Shown in pieces: positions 46,922 to 55,912 of a stretch of 64,000 bases of DNA. Below the pieces are notes generated by a model. The model was not told the DNA's origin. It made no database searches and saw only the letters and a program-made list of their open reading frames with translations. The stretch covers positions 124,001-188,000 of the forward strand of contig NZ_JAMKMS010000002.1 in NCBI RefSeq assembly GCF_023634655.1, given 5' to 3'. A program made the translations under genes and the position numbers. The DNA comes from Vibrio methylphosphonaticus (GTDB taxonomy: Bacteria; Pseudomonadota; Gammaproteobacteria; Enterobacterales; Vibrionaceae). Every line of letters starts with the position of its first letter. The first letter of the stretch is position 1.

Positions 46922-49900
46922 CTATTCCAAGTCAGGAAAATACTTCGCGACATCGACGACATCAATCTGCTCTGGCTTCAGGTACTTCTGTGCGTATATG
47001 AGATAAGCGTTACTACTTAACAGCAGCTTGAATGTTTCTATATCTATGTGCTCGTCCAATGCCATTTTATACATAATATCAACCGCCACACTGATCGGCT
47101 TCGCCGTCTTATATGGGCGATCACTTGCGGTTAGTGCTTCGAATATATCGGAAACAACCAAAATCCTCTCAGGTATCGACAGCTCTTCACCTTTGAGTTT
47201 TCTTGGGTATCCTGTCCCCTTCATGGTTTCATGATGAGTTGAGGCATACCGTGGCACACGACTGAGTTCTTGAGGGAAAGGGATACTCTCTAAGATTTTT
47301 ATGGTGCCTATCATGTGCTCATTAATCTTAAATCGGTCTTCAGCGGTTAATGTGCCGCGTGTAATCGTTAAATTATACACTTCACCAAGATTGTATAGAT
47401 GTTCGGGGACTATCATGTCTATCTGATGTTTAGGGTCAAACGAAATAGGTTGCTCACGTTTAATAATATGTTCAGGCTTATCAGAAAGAAGCCTCTCTTC
47501 AAATGGAAGTGATGCGCCCTCTCCCCTATTGCTCTCCTCTGCAGGCGACAAACCTATCGTGTCATCAAAATGGCGCACCCAAACCGTTGACGCAATCTCC
47601 CTAATTCGCGCCACTTTTTCCTCGCTCATAAACTCACCGCCGACGTTAGCGTTAGCAACAAACTCGAAATCTTGCTTAAGTTTCTGCTGAACTTCATACA
47701 ACTCAGACTCGATTTGTTCGGTATTGTGATGACCACTTAATCGCTGTTGTAACGCTGCAATTTCAGCATCACGCCAGAGTACTTCAAAACGGGTACGAAT
47801 CTCATGAATACGGTTGTAGTTCGCTTCAAGCTTGGTGCCTTTATCGACAATATGTTCAGGCGTGGTTATTTTACCGCAGTCATGCAACCATGCCGCGATA
47901 CGAAACTCCCGTTTTGCATCATCATTTTCAAATCTAAACTGTGCGAAATGGCTAAGTTGAGATTTCTCAGCCGCGTCCGCTAACAATATGCCCAATTCCG
48001 GAACACGATGACAATGTCCCCCTGTGTATGGTGACTTGTCATCAATAGCTTGTGCAATCAGCTTAATAAAAGATTCTACGAACTCTTCTTGCGTCTTTTC
48101 ATGTTGCTTTAGCTCTTTAGCCATATCTTTAATGGCAACCGACAATTCCCACACTTCTTTTATTGGCGTGTTAACAACCGCCACCTCTTCATAATGCCTA
48201 TCCTGTATCTTTTCGGCCTCTACGATCAACTGCTTAATCGGTCTGACAATAGGTGCCCCAAACACCCACGTAAGCGGTAGCGTTAAACACATTAACAACA
48301 AGGTAATAAATATAGAGGTAATCACTCGAGATCGAACCGTCTCAAAGATCTCTCGCTCAGGTATGACAACAGCAAAATACTCAGAGTAGTGCTTCCCTGT
48401 CTCGATCTCTTTTAGATAGACGTGCTTCTCTTCACCATTTAAGGTCATCATCATGATGTCATCGCTCAACGTTGAAGACTGTACCAGTTCATAAAGCTCG
48501 GTATATGGCACAGTATTATCGCTTTTCTCCCCTTTACTATGAAACCACTTGCCTGCGAGAGCCAATCTCTGCGCTTGAGTAATATTATTTATCGCCAGGT
48601 CAAGTATTGGCACAAGATCAGCGAGCTCGCGATTGACGACAATATGAAAATCCATTGAGTACTTTTCACTCAAGTCTTTCAAGTTTTCGTTAACCTTTAG
48701 ATCGGTGTAAAATAGTCTATCCAAAATAAACGAAAGGACTGGCTTTGAATCTATCACCGCAAAACAATCTCCGTTCTCAACGGAGTCAAACGCCGCTTGC
48801 AGCGAGTCAAATTCAATAAGCTCAATATTTGGAAAATCTTGCCTTAATGTAGGAGATATCGACCACCCAGCAAGTATGGCGACCTTCTTCCCTTCCAACT
48901 CTGTATAGTGAGCAATGCTCTCGGATCCCATTTTGGTTACCACGGAAAATGGCAGTTCATAAATAGAAAGTGTATAAATACCTTTCGTGTCATCAACAAC
49001 GCTTCCCCGCTGCTGTTGCACAGACTGCAAAGCATCTAAATCACCTTGCGCAAATTTCGTAGTTAGCTCTCCCCAAGAAAATCCATTCACAAAATCAAAT
49101 TCAATACCTGTGCTCTGTGAGATAAGAGCGATAACATCAATGGCATAACCATTTGGCTTACCTGCCACGGAATAATCCATAGGACCCCAATCATTCTGGT
49201 TGGAAATGAGAATAGGATTCGCACTTGCGATGATCGCTTTTTGGCTTTCAGTAAGATTAAGCGTTGGGCTTTCGGGGAACACATCTTGAGGTGAAGCTTG
49301 TTTATTCGAGGCAATAATATTACCGGACTTAGAGTAAACAAACGCTTCAACTTCACTGTCCTGCTTCAAGCCCAATGAGGTGGCTGAGATTTGATCCGCT
49401 AACGAGGATAAAATAATATCAATCCCAATAACCTGTTGGCTGATATCATTTTGTTTCGATTGAAAGGCCAAAGAATAGGTTTGCCCTGTGACCTGTAGGT
49501 GATGGAATAAATACGGATCCGTTTTACTCACCGTTTCATAGTCAGCTTCAATATACCAAGGCCGAGTCGTGGGATAATAATTACTGTTCGAAACCGTTTC
49601 TGTTCTCAGGTCAAAAGCCGCATCAAAATAGCTGGTTTTCCGGGTTCGCTGAGTACCAATACCGCGAATGGTGATCACAACCCAACGGTCTTTCGCTTCC
49701 GCGCCCAGTTTTTTCCTAACATCAGGTGAAGCGTCGAGATTAATAATCTGATAGAAATTATCGTTGTCGGAACCCACATAAATACTGTAGAACAAATCGT
49801 TATCTTTTACTGCCTCAGATAAGATAGACCTTCTCTCTTGATCCGATAAATGATGACTAATCGAGCGGTTAATCTTTGAGAGCAATTGAACGGTATTGGT

Positions 49901-50095
49901 CGCATCGGCATCCACTTTGCCAATGACTTCATTCAACTGTTGGGAAACCATAGTGAGACTAGACAACGTCTGTTCCGTCGCCATTTTTTTACTAAAATAG
50001 TATTGTAGCGAAACCGCTACCATGGCGGTCAATATCGTCGCGACGACAAACATTCCCACTACCGTGACCCGGAATGAAACCTTGGTATTATTCAT
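46922..50095 (-). CDS. HD-GYP phosphodiesterase with Cache and periplasmic-binding sensor domains
   Basis: A 1057-residue membrane protein. After one membrane helix (about 12-32) comes a double-Cache-like sensor (to about 265, with TTRPWYIEADY), then a domain resembling SBP_bac_3 binding proteins (about 285-520, with GYAIDVIALISQSTGIEF), a second helix (about 593-614), a HAMP region and a C-terminal HD-GYP domain. The HD pair is H738-D739 (AAWLHDCGKITTPEHIV) and the GYP motif reads HHETMKGTGYPRKL (962-964). The gap between them is about 224 residues, far more than the usual 60-70. It should hydrolyse c-di-GMP. I start at the ATG at 50095 rather than 50128 because the first helix then follows directly. 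Confidence 0.9.
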   Translation of the reverse strand: MNNTKVSFRVTVVGMFVVATILTAMVAVSLQYYFSKKMATEQTLSSLTMVSQQLNEVIGKVDADATNTVQLLSKINRSISHHLSDQERRSILSEAVKDNDLFYSIYVGSDNDNFYQIINLDASPDVRKKLGAEAKDRWVVITIRGIGTQRTRKTSYFDAAFDLRTETVSNSNYYPTTRPWYIEADYETVSKTDPYLFHHLQVTGQTYSLAFQSKQNDISQQVIGIDIILSSLADQISATSLGLKQDSEVEAFVYSKSGNIIASNKQASPQDVFPESPTLNLTESQKAIIASANPILISNQNDWGPMDYSVAGKPNGYAIDVIALISQSTGIEFDFVNGFSWGELTTKFAQGDLDALQSVQQQRGSVVDDTKGIYTLSIYELPFSVVTKMGSESIAHYTELEGKKVAILAGWSISPTLRQDFPNIELIEFDSLQAAFDSVENGDCFAVIDSKPVLSFILDRLFYTDLKVNENLKDLSEKYSMDFHIVVNRELADLVPILDLAINNITQAQRLALAGKWFHSKGEKSDNTVPYTELYELVQSSTLSDDIMMMTLNGEEKHVYLKEIETGKHYSEYFAVVIPEREIFETVRSRVITSIFITLLLMCLTLPLTWVFGAPIVRPIKQLIVEAEKIQDRHYEEVAVVNTPIKEVWELSVAIKDMAKELKQHEKTQEEFVESFIKLIAQAIDDKSPYTGGHCHRVPELGILLADAAEKSQLSHFAQFRFENDDAKREFRIAAWLHDCGKITTPEHIVDKGTKLEANYNRIHEIRTRFEVLWRDAEIAALQQRLSGHHNTEQIESELYEVQQKLKQDFEFVANANVGGEFMSEEKVARIREIASTVWVRHFDDTIGLSPAEESNRGEGASLPFEERLLSDKPEHIIKREQPISFDPKHQIDMIVPEHLYNLGEVYNLTITRGTLTAEDRFKINEHMIGTIKILESIPFPQELSRVPRYASTHHETMKGTGYPRKLKGEELSIPERILVVSDIFEALTASDRPYKTAKPISVAVDIMYKMALDEHIDIETFKLLLSSNAYLIYAQKYLKPEQIDVVDVAKYFPDLE

Positions 50096-50347
50096 TGTTA
50101 CTCTATCCTTGAGACGTATCTTTAACACGCGGTCTTAGATACACAAACCATATCTTATACAATTCCTTTTTAAGATTAGCAGGTTAGCTATAAATAGCGT
50201 TTTCATTATTAATTAAACTTCAGTTCAACCACCTGAATGCAGTTTATTTGTAGCAAGTTGTGCGTTCCATCTCAAAACCACAGTTTAACGGTTCACATTG
50301 CAAAGGATTTCACTGCCTGTAAATGACATAACTCACATAGGTAATCA

Positions 50348-51349
50348 TCAAAAGTCGGTGAGCATATCGAAGAAGAGTTGTCTGGAGGCTGGGGTATTAT
50401 CTCGATGAGTCGTGTACTCAACATGGGTATCTTCGGTCGCTAACGGAGATAACTTGATTCCCCATAGCGCCTTAACTTGATTAGGTACGATAGAATATCG
50501 CACATCGATGATACGCTGTTCATCGGTTGGGTCTTGCGCTAAATACCCATTTGAAAACCAGCGAAAACGTTCAATATCTCTGGCTTGTTGAGAGTCAGGG
50601 TCAAGCCACGCAAAGTCTCGATTCACGTTTAATTTAGCGATGGATTCGCCCGGATAGGTTTTTACTGATATCCCTACCCTCACAGCATCAACGTAGTAGT
50701 CGTCCTCTACTTCGTAAATCACTTTCCATAAAAAAATATTCGCGAAACTCGGCTTAGCTTCAAGCTGGACGGGTGTATGATGCCTCTCCTTAGCTAATTG
50801 CCATCCCGCCGCTTCCACTCTGTCTCGTTGTATCATCCCAAGCGTTGGATAGATCAGCGCCCAAAGAAACGCTGTCCGAGCCAGCCAGGGATTTCGTTTT
50901 AGCGTTGCACATACTAGCAATATCAATATTGGTAACGTGAAAACAGGGTCTATTACCGATACGGTATTCCAAGCATAGCGCTCAGTGGTGAATGGCCAAA
51001 GCAGCTGAGTGCCATAAGTCGTGCAAGAATCCAACAGCGCATGAGTGCTATAACCCAGGGCGCAGTAGAGCCAACTTTGCTTAAATGACAGCCCACGTTT
51101 TTTAGCGATAAGTCGGTGTAAAACTAAGGCGCAAATTAAACTGCCAATCGGGATAAAAAAAAGGGAGTGCGTGAACTGTCGATGAAATTCTAAAAACAAC
51201 AACGGATCACTCGACGAGCGAATGAGCACATCCAAATCAGGAGCCATTCCCGCAAGTAGTCCTAACACCCCGGCGACGACAAAATGCTGCTTTTTGCTCA
51301 CCGATTGGGGCAAAGACGCGCCTAATAAACCCTGCGTTAATGGATCCAT
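50348..51349 (-). CDS. YdjM-like membrane-bound metal-dependent hydrolase
   Basis: A 333-residue protein of the LexA-binding/YdjM family (DUF457). Landmarks: MDPLTQGLLGASLPQSVSKK, GLLAGMAPDLDVLIR, EFHRQFTHSLFFIPIGSL and ALGYSTHALLDSCTTYGTQL, which hold the predicted metal ligands (His, Asp), within about five membrane helices. The C-terminal 110 residues are soluble. The reaction is unknown. It is monocistronic. Confidence 0.88.
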   Translation of the reverse strand: MDPLTQGLLGASLPQSVSKKQHFVVAGVLGLLAGMAPDLDVLIRSSSDPLLFLEFHRQFTHSLFFIPIGSLICALVLHRLIAKKRGLSFKQSWLYCALGYSTHALLDSCTTYGTQLLWPFTTERYAWNTVSVIDPVFTLPILILLVCATLKRNPWLARTAFLWALIYPTLGMIQRDRVEAAGWQLAKERHHTPVQLEAKPSFANIFLWKVIYEVEDDYYVDAVRVGISVKTYPGESIAKLNVNRDFAWLDPDSQQARDIERFRWFSNGYLAQDPTDEQRIIDVRYSIVPNQVKALWGIKLSPLATEDTHVEYTTHRDNTPASRQLFFDMLTDF

Positions 51350-51639
51350 AATTAACTCATTAATAGCTGAATAACGTGAACCTAGTATATTCAGCTATAG
51401 CACTAAATTACGTTTAGTAACAGAATCTTGCCTCAAGTTTGCATCAGCACATTTTGGCCAATCTGAAAGGATATAGACCTCAGTCTTGGTTTACCTTCCA
51501 ATAGCAAATATGTTTAATTGAATGCAAGGCTGAGTATGCGCGAGTGAGGCGAGTTAGCATATAAGCGGAAAGATAAAGCGATATGAACAAGGTAAAGGCA
51601 AGGTAGCGTCACGGCTGACAGTTGACGTCATCTCATATT

Positions 51640-51972
51640 TTAGGTCGTTCTGGGTGCGAACATGATAATTGCCATTCCGAGTAACGCCACTGATACACCA
51701 ATAATATCCCACAACGTTGGACGAATCCCATCAACGACCCAAAGCCAAAGAACGGCCACAAAGATATAAACGCCACCATATGCGGCGTAAACTCTTCCCG
51801 CGGCTGTCGGGTGTAATGATAACAACCACGCGAATAAAGCGAGGCAGAATGCAGCTGGGATCAAAAGCCAGACCGACTTATCTTCTTTTAACCACAGATA
51901 AGGCAAGTAACAGCCTAATATTTCTGCAAGTGCTGTTATAAAAAACAGGCCAAGGGTTTTGATTTCTAGCAA
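51640..51972 (-). CDS. YnfA-family small membrane protein
   Basis: A 110-residue protein with four helices, typical of YnfA (UPF0060), related to small multidrug-resistance exporters. [40 protein letters not shown] and [19 protein letters not shown] are hallmarks. The start is a TTG at 51972 with AAGGAG six bases upstream; an ATG at 52050 would overlap the upstream gene by 67 bases. It follows the DUF4144 gene by 11 bases. Confidence 0.88.
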   Translation of the reverse strand: MLEIKTLGLFFITALAEILGCYLPYLWLKEDKSVWLLIPAAFCLALFAWLLSLHPTAAGRVYAAYGGVYIFVAVLWLWVVDGIRPTLWDIIGVSVALLGMAIIMFAPRTT

Positions 51973-51983
51973 TTCGCGCTCCT

Positions 51984-52304
51984 TTATTGTTCCGCGGCCA
52001 AAGATTGTATAGCTTCTTGCACCGATGTGAACTGTATTTTGGTCAGACACATTTCAGCCTTTGAAAACTCATGTTCTTGAATTAACTGTGTGATTGCCGT
52101 CAGGGACAGCAGTTCCCCACTTGCTTCAAATGCATAGTGCCCTCTCGATTCGCGAATTATGTACCCTTGGCCAACACTATCAATCAACTGATCAGCATCA
52201 CTCCAAATTAACGACTCTAACTCGCTCGCTAACATTGACTCCGAGCCTATAAACATGAGCTCATAATCACCGTCTAGTTTAAAAACACACGGCCATTGAA
52301 TCAT
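51984..52304 (-). CDS. DUF4144-like protein
   Basis: A 106-residue soluble acidic protein starting [20 protein letters not shown]. It resembles DUF4144 proteins found next to ynfA in Vibrio, by memory. The ATG at 52304 has AAAGGAAAAG upstream; the ORF extends to 52337 without a better ribosome site. It ends 11 bases before the ynfA start, so the two are co-transcribed. Function unknown. Confidence 0.7.
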   Translation of the reverse strand: MIQWPCVFKLDGDYELMFIGSESMLASELESLIWSDADQLIDSVGQGYIIRESRGHYAFEASGELLSLTAITQLIQEHEFSKAEMCLTKIQFTSVQEAIQSLAAEQ

Positions 52305-52548
52305 CACTTTTCCTTTAAAAATAATAGCTCTAAACAAACGCTAATCAATAACACTGCACCGACCCTAAACGTCACTCAACGTACTCAATCAAGCCAAATA
52401 GGCTATACCCAAAACAAATAATATACCCAAAAGATTGTTAGGTATTGAAGCCCGTAGACAGGTCGGTGCTCAAAGAAGCGATTTACGGTTAGCTGAAAAG
52501 AGAAAGTAAACATCCAGTAGGTAAAAAGAATATTCACCAGGTTAGTCT

Positions 52549-52576
52549 AAAAAAAACAGCAGCCTGAGCTGCTGCT
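52549..52576 (-). terminator. Terminator after the mmsA remnant
   Basis: On the minus strand CAGCAG and CTGCTG pair around CTCAGG and are followed by eight T's, about 25 bases after the remnant's stop. Confidence 0.8.
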
Positions 52577-52596
52577 AGATAACCATCGCTATAGAC

Positions 52597-53749
52597 TTAC
52601 ATCGTTGGAAAATTGAAGTTAGCGGTGTGCTGCTTTAAACGCACACTTGCGGGCCATCGGCTCGTCACGGTTTTCATTCGAGTATAAAAACGGACACCAT
52701 CGCTACCATGCATATTTAGCGGACCAAAGACAGAGCGCTTCCAGCCTCCAAAGCTATGAAAAGCCATTGGCAATGGCACGTTAACACCCACCATGCCAGC
52801 AAACACTTCTTCTTGAAATTGGCGCGCCACTTCCCCATCGCGTGTTAAATTGGCCGTTCCATTGCCATATTCATGGCGGTTAATTAGCGCTAGTCCAGTC
52901 GTGTAGTTTGGCACGCGTACAATCACCAATACCGGTCCAAAAATTTCTTCTTGGTAGATCGTCATTTCTGGGGTGACATGATCAAACAACGTCGGTCCAA
53001 CAAAATAGCCCTGCTCGTAACCTGCCACCGCCAAATCACGTCCATCAACCAACAATGAAGCGCCTTGCCGAACGCCCATTGTGACAATGTCACAAATATT
53101 TTGCTTGTGTGGCGCAGATATTACCGGTCCCATGTCGTTCTCCTTACCATCGACAATACCCGGCCCGACCCGCATCGTTTGAATTTGCATTTGTAACTTA
53201 TCGATTAATCGGCCTGCGGTTTCATCCCCCACCGCGACTCCTACCGATAACGCCATACAGCGCTCACCCGCGGCCCCGTTAGCCGCGCCCATAACGGCGT
53301 TAGCGGTCATATCGAGATCCGCATCGGGCATCACTAAACAGTGATTCTTTGCGCCGCCCAGCGCTTGGCATCGTTTACCATGCGCTGAGGCCGTCGTGTA
53401 AATGTATTCCGCGATTGGCGTGGAGCGACAAAGCTCACCGCTTGCACCCGTTCATCGGTGAGTAATACATCTACGGCTTGCTTGTCACCTTGAACAACGT
53501 TAAACACACCATCAGGTAAGCCAGCTTGCTTTAGCAAGTGGGCGAGCTCTATCGCCAGAGAAGGATCCTTCTCCGAAGGCTTTAATACAAACGTGTTACC
53601 TGTCGCCAACGCAATCGGGAACATCCACATTGGCACCATCGCCGGGAAATTAAACGGGGTAATACCAACACAAACGCCTAAAGGTTGCATTAATGAGTGA
53701 CTATCCACCTCTGTTCCCACATTAGAAGAGTGCTCGCCTTTTTGTAAAT
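52597..53749 (-). pseudogene. mmsA: Methylmalonate-semialdehyde dehydrogenase, truncated and frameshifted
   Basis: Two adjoining frames encode parts of a CoA-acylating methylmalonate-semialdehyde dehydrogenase. The upstream one reads [19 protein letters not shown] then [20 protein letters not shown] up to VQAVSFV; the other continues from MPDADLDMTANAVMGAANGA with the catalytic Cys in AAGERCMALS to the natural C-terminus. Adding one G in GTCGCTCCACG (near 53425) restores [20 protein letters not shown], so a single-base deletion broke the gene. About 120 N-terminal residues are absent: homology ends near 53749, where a TAG follows on the minus strand. The gene therefore cannot make an active tetramer. 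Confidence 0.9.
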
Positions 53750-54331
53750 GCTAACCACTTCCTAATGGAAAAAATAAGCCAATACTTAACCACAAACCCA
53801 AATGTGACGTTTAATCTCAATATCACGCCTTGGGCACTCGATCATGCCGCCGACAGCGATATTACGATTAGCGCAAACGCGACCTATCAAGGATACCGAG
53901 AACGAGACCTACTCTTAGTACGCCGTGAGATTATGCAAAGCCCATTTGTGGTCGTAGCCTCTCCTGACTACCTAACAAGACAGAATACCCCAACCTCCCC
54001 TAGTGAGTTAATTCAACACCAGTGTCTGTTTGCCACCACCCTGACCGGTAGCAATGACTGGGTATTCCATCAAAATAATGAGTGTCAAATAATCAAGGTA
54101 CCTAAATCACTAGAGGTCAACGACAGCGACTTATTGCTGCAAGCAACATTAAATGGCGCTGGCATTGCCTACTTGCCTGCATTTTTGGTCGATGATTACA
54201 TTAACCGTGGCGAAATCACCCCTATTTTGGAGGATTTTGATACTAGCGTTTGGAGCTTAAATGTTTACTACCAGCCGCCCGCTACCGCCTCTGCCGTCGC
54301 CATTCATTTTAAAGACTTTCTTCTTTCGTAG
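53735..54331 (+). pseudogene. LysR-family regulator, 5' end lost
   Basis: The reading frame encodes only the effector-binding domain of a LysR regulator: NHFLMEKISQYLTTNPNVTF starts where LysR proteins usually have the first strand after the linker (about residue 95), and SPFVVVASPDYLTRQNTPTS, HQCLFATTLTGSNDWVF and ATLNGAGIAYLPAFLVDDYI are typical. The helix-turn-helix is missing. Open frame continues upstream to a TAG at 53723, overlapping the end of the mmsA remnant on the other strand. The protein cannot bind DNA as a LysR regulator. Confidence 0.85.
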
Positions 54332-54388
54332 CCCAGCGAACATCATCTTTGAAAAATAGACACGTCGTGCTCTTAATTAGCAATAGGC

Positions 54389-54451
54389 AATGACAGTAAA
54401 CATCTAAAATCACGATAACTATCTGGTTTTAAATATTTGCTGTCATTTTTT
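54389..54451 (+). terminator. Terminator-like stem with long loop
   Basis: AATGACAG (54389-54396) and CTGTCATT (54440-54447) pair and are followed by a T-run to 54451. The 43-base loop is long. It may end transcripts from the LysR remnant, or attenuate transcripts entering the lipoprotein gene. Confidence 0.4.
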
Positions 54452-54473
54452 GTAGACAACTAAGGAGACTGCT

Positions 54474-54605
54474 ATGTTGTTAATTCAACTTGTTCTCGGG
54501 ACACTCTGCAATGATAACGAAAAATTATTCAATCATGACGCTGTCATCCGCCATGTTACTGGCTACTGGGTGCTCACCATCACCAGACGTAGCAGCAAGC
54601 AGTAA
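54474..54605 (+). CDS. Possible 43-codon leader ORF overlapping the lipoprotein start
   Basis: The best ribosome site in this region, AAGGAG six bases upstream, serves an ATG at 54474. It reads MLLIQLVLGTLCNDNEKLFN and stops at 54605, in a different frame from the lipoprotein. The lipoprotein's own ATG at 54511 has no good ribosome site. The ORF may be a coupling leader, or the true start may be hidden by a frameshift. Weakly supported. Confidence 0.35.
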   Translation: MLLIQLVLGTLCNDNEKLFNHDAVIRHVTGYWVLTITRRSSKQ

Positions 54606-55494
54606 TATTACTGATTACCAAGGCTCAGGCAGCATTACTCAAGGTGTCGCGAATACCGTAGAAACCAATCTTTTTGAGTGTAAGAATGGTCGCAGTCGAA
54701 TTGCTGGTATGGGTGAAGTTACCGATTCACAAGGAAAAACATGGACAGTCCCCGCCAAAAACCATTTCACAACCGCACCTAAAGCGGTTGATCTATATGA
54801 AGAGTGTGAGAGCATTACTCCACAAAGCCTTAGCAATGTTGATGAAAGCTCTGTGCCAGTTTCAGTAATTGATGCAGATGGTGATGAGATTACTGGCTAT
54901 ATTTTTGCGGACAATTACTTTGAGTTATACATCAATGGCAGTCTCATCGCCGTGGATACCGTGCCATTTACCCCTTTTAACTCCAGTATTGTTAAGTTTA
55001 AGGTAAAAAAGCCTTATACCATCGCCGTAAAAGTCATTGATTGGGAAGAGAATTTAGGTTTAGGGACAGAAAATAACCGAGGGAAAGCTTATCACCCTGG
55101 AGATGGAGGCTTTATCGCTAGCTTTAGTGATGGCACCGTCACGAGTTCAGACTGGCAAGCGCAAACCTTCTACACATCGCCTATCTATAATCTGGCTTGT
55201 CTAAAAGAAACGGACGGTGAGCGCCGATCCGACACTTGTACCACAGAAGGCACAGATAATGGTCAAAATGCATATGCCGTGCATTGGCAAACCCCAAGTA
55301 AATGGATGGATAAAAACTTTGATTCCACCACTTGGCCACAAGCTACGACCTACTCAGAAGACGATATTGGCGTCAACAACAAGAAGTCCTATATGAATTT
55401 CATAGAAAAGTTCAGTGGTGCTGGCGCAACCTTTATTTGGTCAACCAATGTCGTGCTAGATAACGAAGTATTACTAAGATACGAAGTCAAGTAA
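54511..55494 (+). CDS. Lipoprotein of unknown function
   Basis: A 327-residue exported protein with a lipoprotein signal: MITKNYSIMTLSSAMLLATG followed by Cys21 (lipobox LATGC). The mature part is mainly beta strands, e.g. GYIFADNYFELYINGSLIAV, FTPFNSSIVKFKVKKPYTIA and VIDWEENLGLGTENNRG, with four further Cys that could form disulfides. This suggests a carbohydrate-binding-like or jelly-roll domain, but no family is recognised. It precedes gbpA by about 420 bases; the two could act together at the cell surface. Confidence 0.7.
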   Translation: MITKNYSIMTLSSAMLLATGCSPSPDVAASSNITDYQGSGSITQGVANTVETNLFECKNGRSRIAGMGEVTDSQGKTWTVPAKNHFTTAPKAVDLYEECESITPQSLSNVDESSVPVSVIDADGDEITGYIFADNYFELYINGSLIAVDTVPFTPFNSSIVKFKVKKPYTIAVKVIDWEENLGLGTENNRGKAYHPGDGGFIASFSDGTVTSSDWQAQTFYTSPIYNLACLKETDGERRSDTCTTEGTDNGQNAYAVHWQTPSKWMDKNFDSTTWPQATTYSEDDIGVNNKKSYMNFIEKFSGAGATFIWSTNVVLDNEVLLRYEVK

Positions 55495-55524
55495 GCCTGA
55501 CCATTTTGCCTGACCTCCCTCTAT

Positions 55525-55561
55525 AGCAAACCGTTATGTCTATTTTCCATAACGGTTTGCT
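55525..55561. terminator. Strong hairpin after the lipoprotein gene
   Basis: AGCAAACCGTTATG and CATAACGGTTTGCT form a perfect 14-pair stem around a nine-base loop, 31 bases after the stop. There is no T-run, so termination efficiency is uncertain. Confidence 0.6.
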
Positions 55562-55593
55562 CTCCTCAGCCCTAATCAACGCCTTTGGTTTCC

Positions 55594-55613
55594 CTAATCT
55601 AATCTAATCTAAT
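55594..55613. repeat. Four tandem CTAAT repeats upstream of gbpA
   Basis: Four copies of CTAAT plus a partial fifth lie in the 418-base gap between the lipoprotein gene and gbpA, about 300 bases before the gbpA start. The rest of the gap is AT-rich with nothing recognised; the gbpA promoter must lie in it. Confidence 0.85.
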
Positions 55614-55912
55614 CTAGGCAAGCAAGTTAGGGCGACACTTTCTCAACAAGTGATAAAATCAACATTAATGACCCTTATAGTACATATTTACAGATCAATC
55701 ATCTTTACAATGTAAATTTTCAGATAGAAATACAAAATTATAGAAATTAATTCCATAAAACACTCAACCCATTCGCCCCACTTATTTTATAGCGCTAAAT
55801 TACTGCCCAGCGTTTGCATTAGCAGGCGTAAAGAAAGTAAAGATCCGCATGGCAGTACGTCAAATACATTTAAACAAGATGTACCGTTAACATAATAAGA
55901 GAAGGGAATAGT

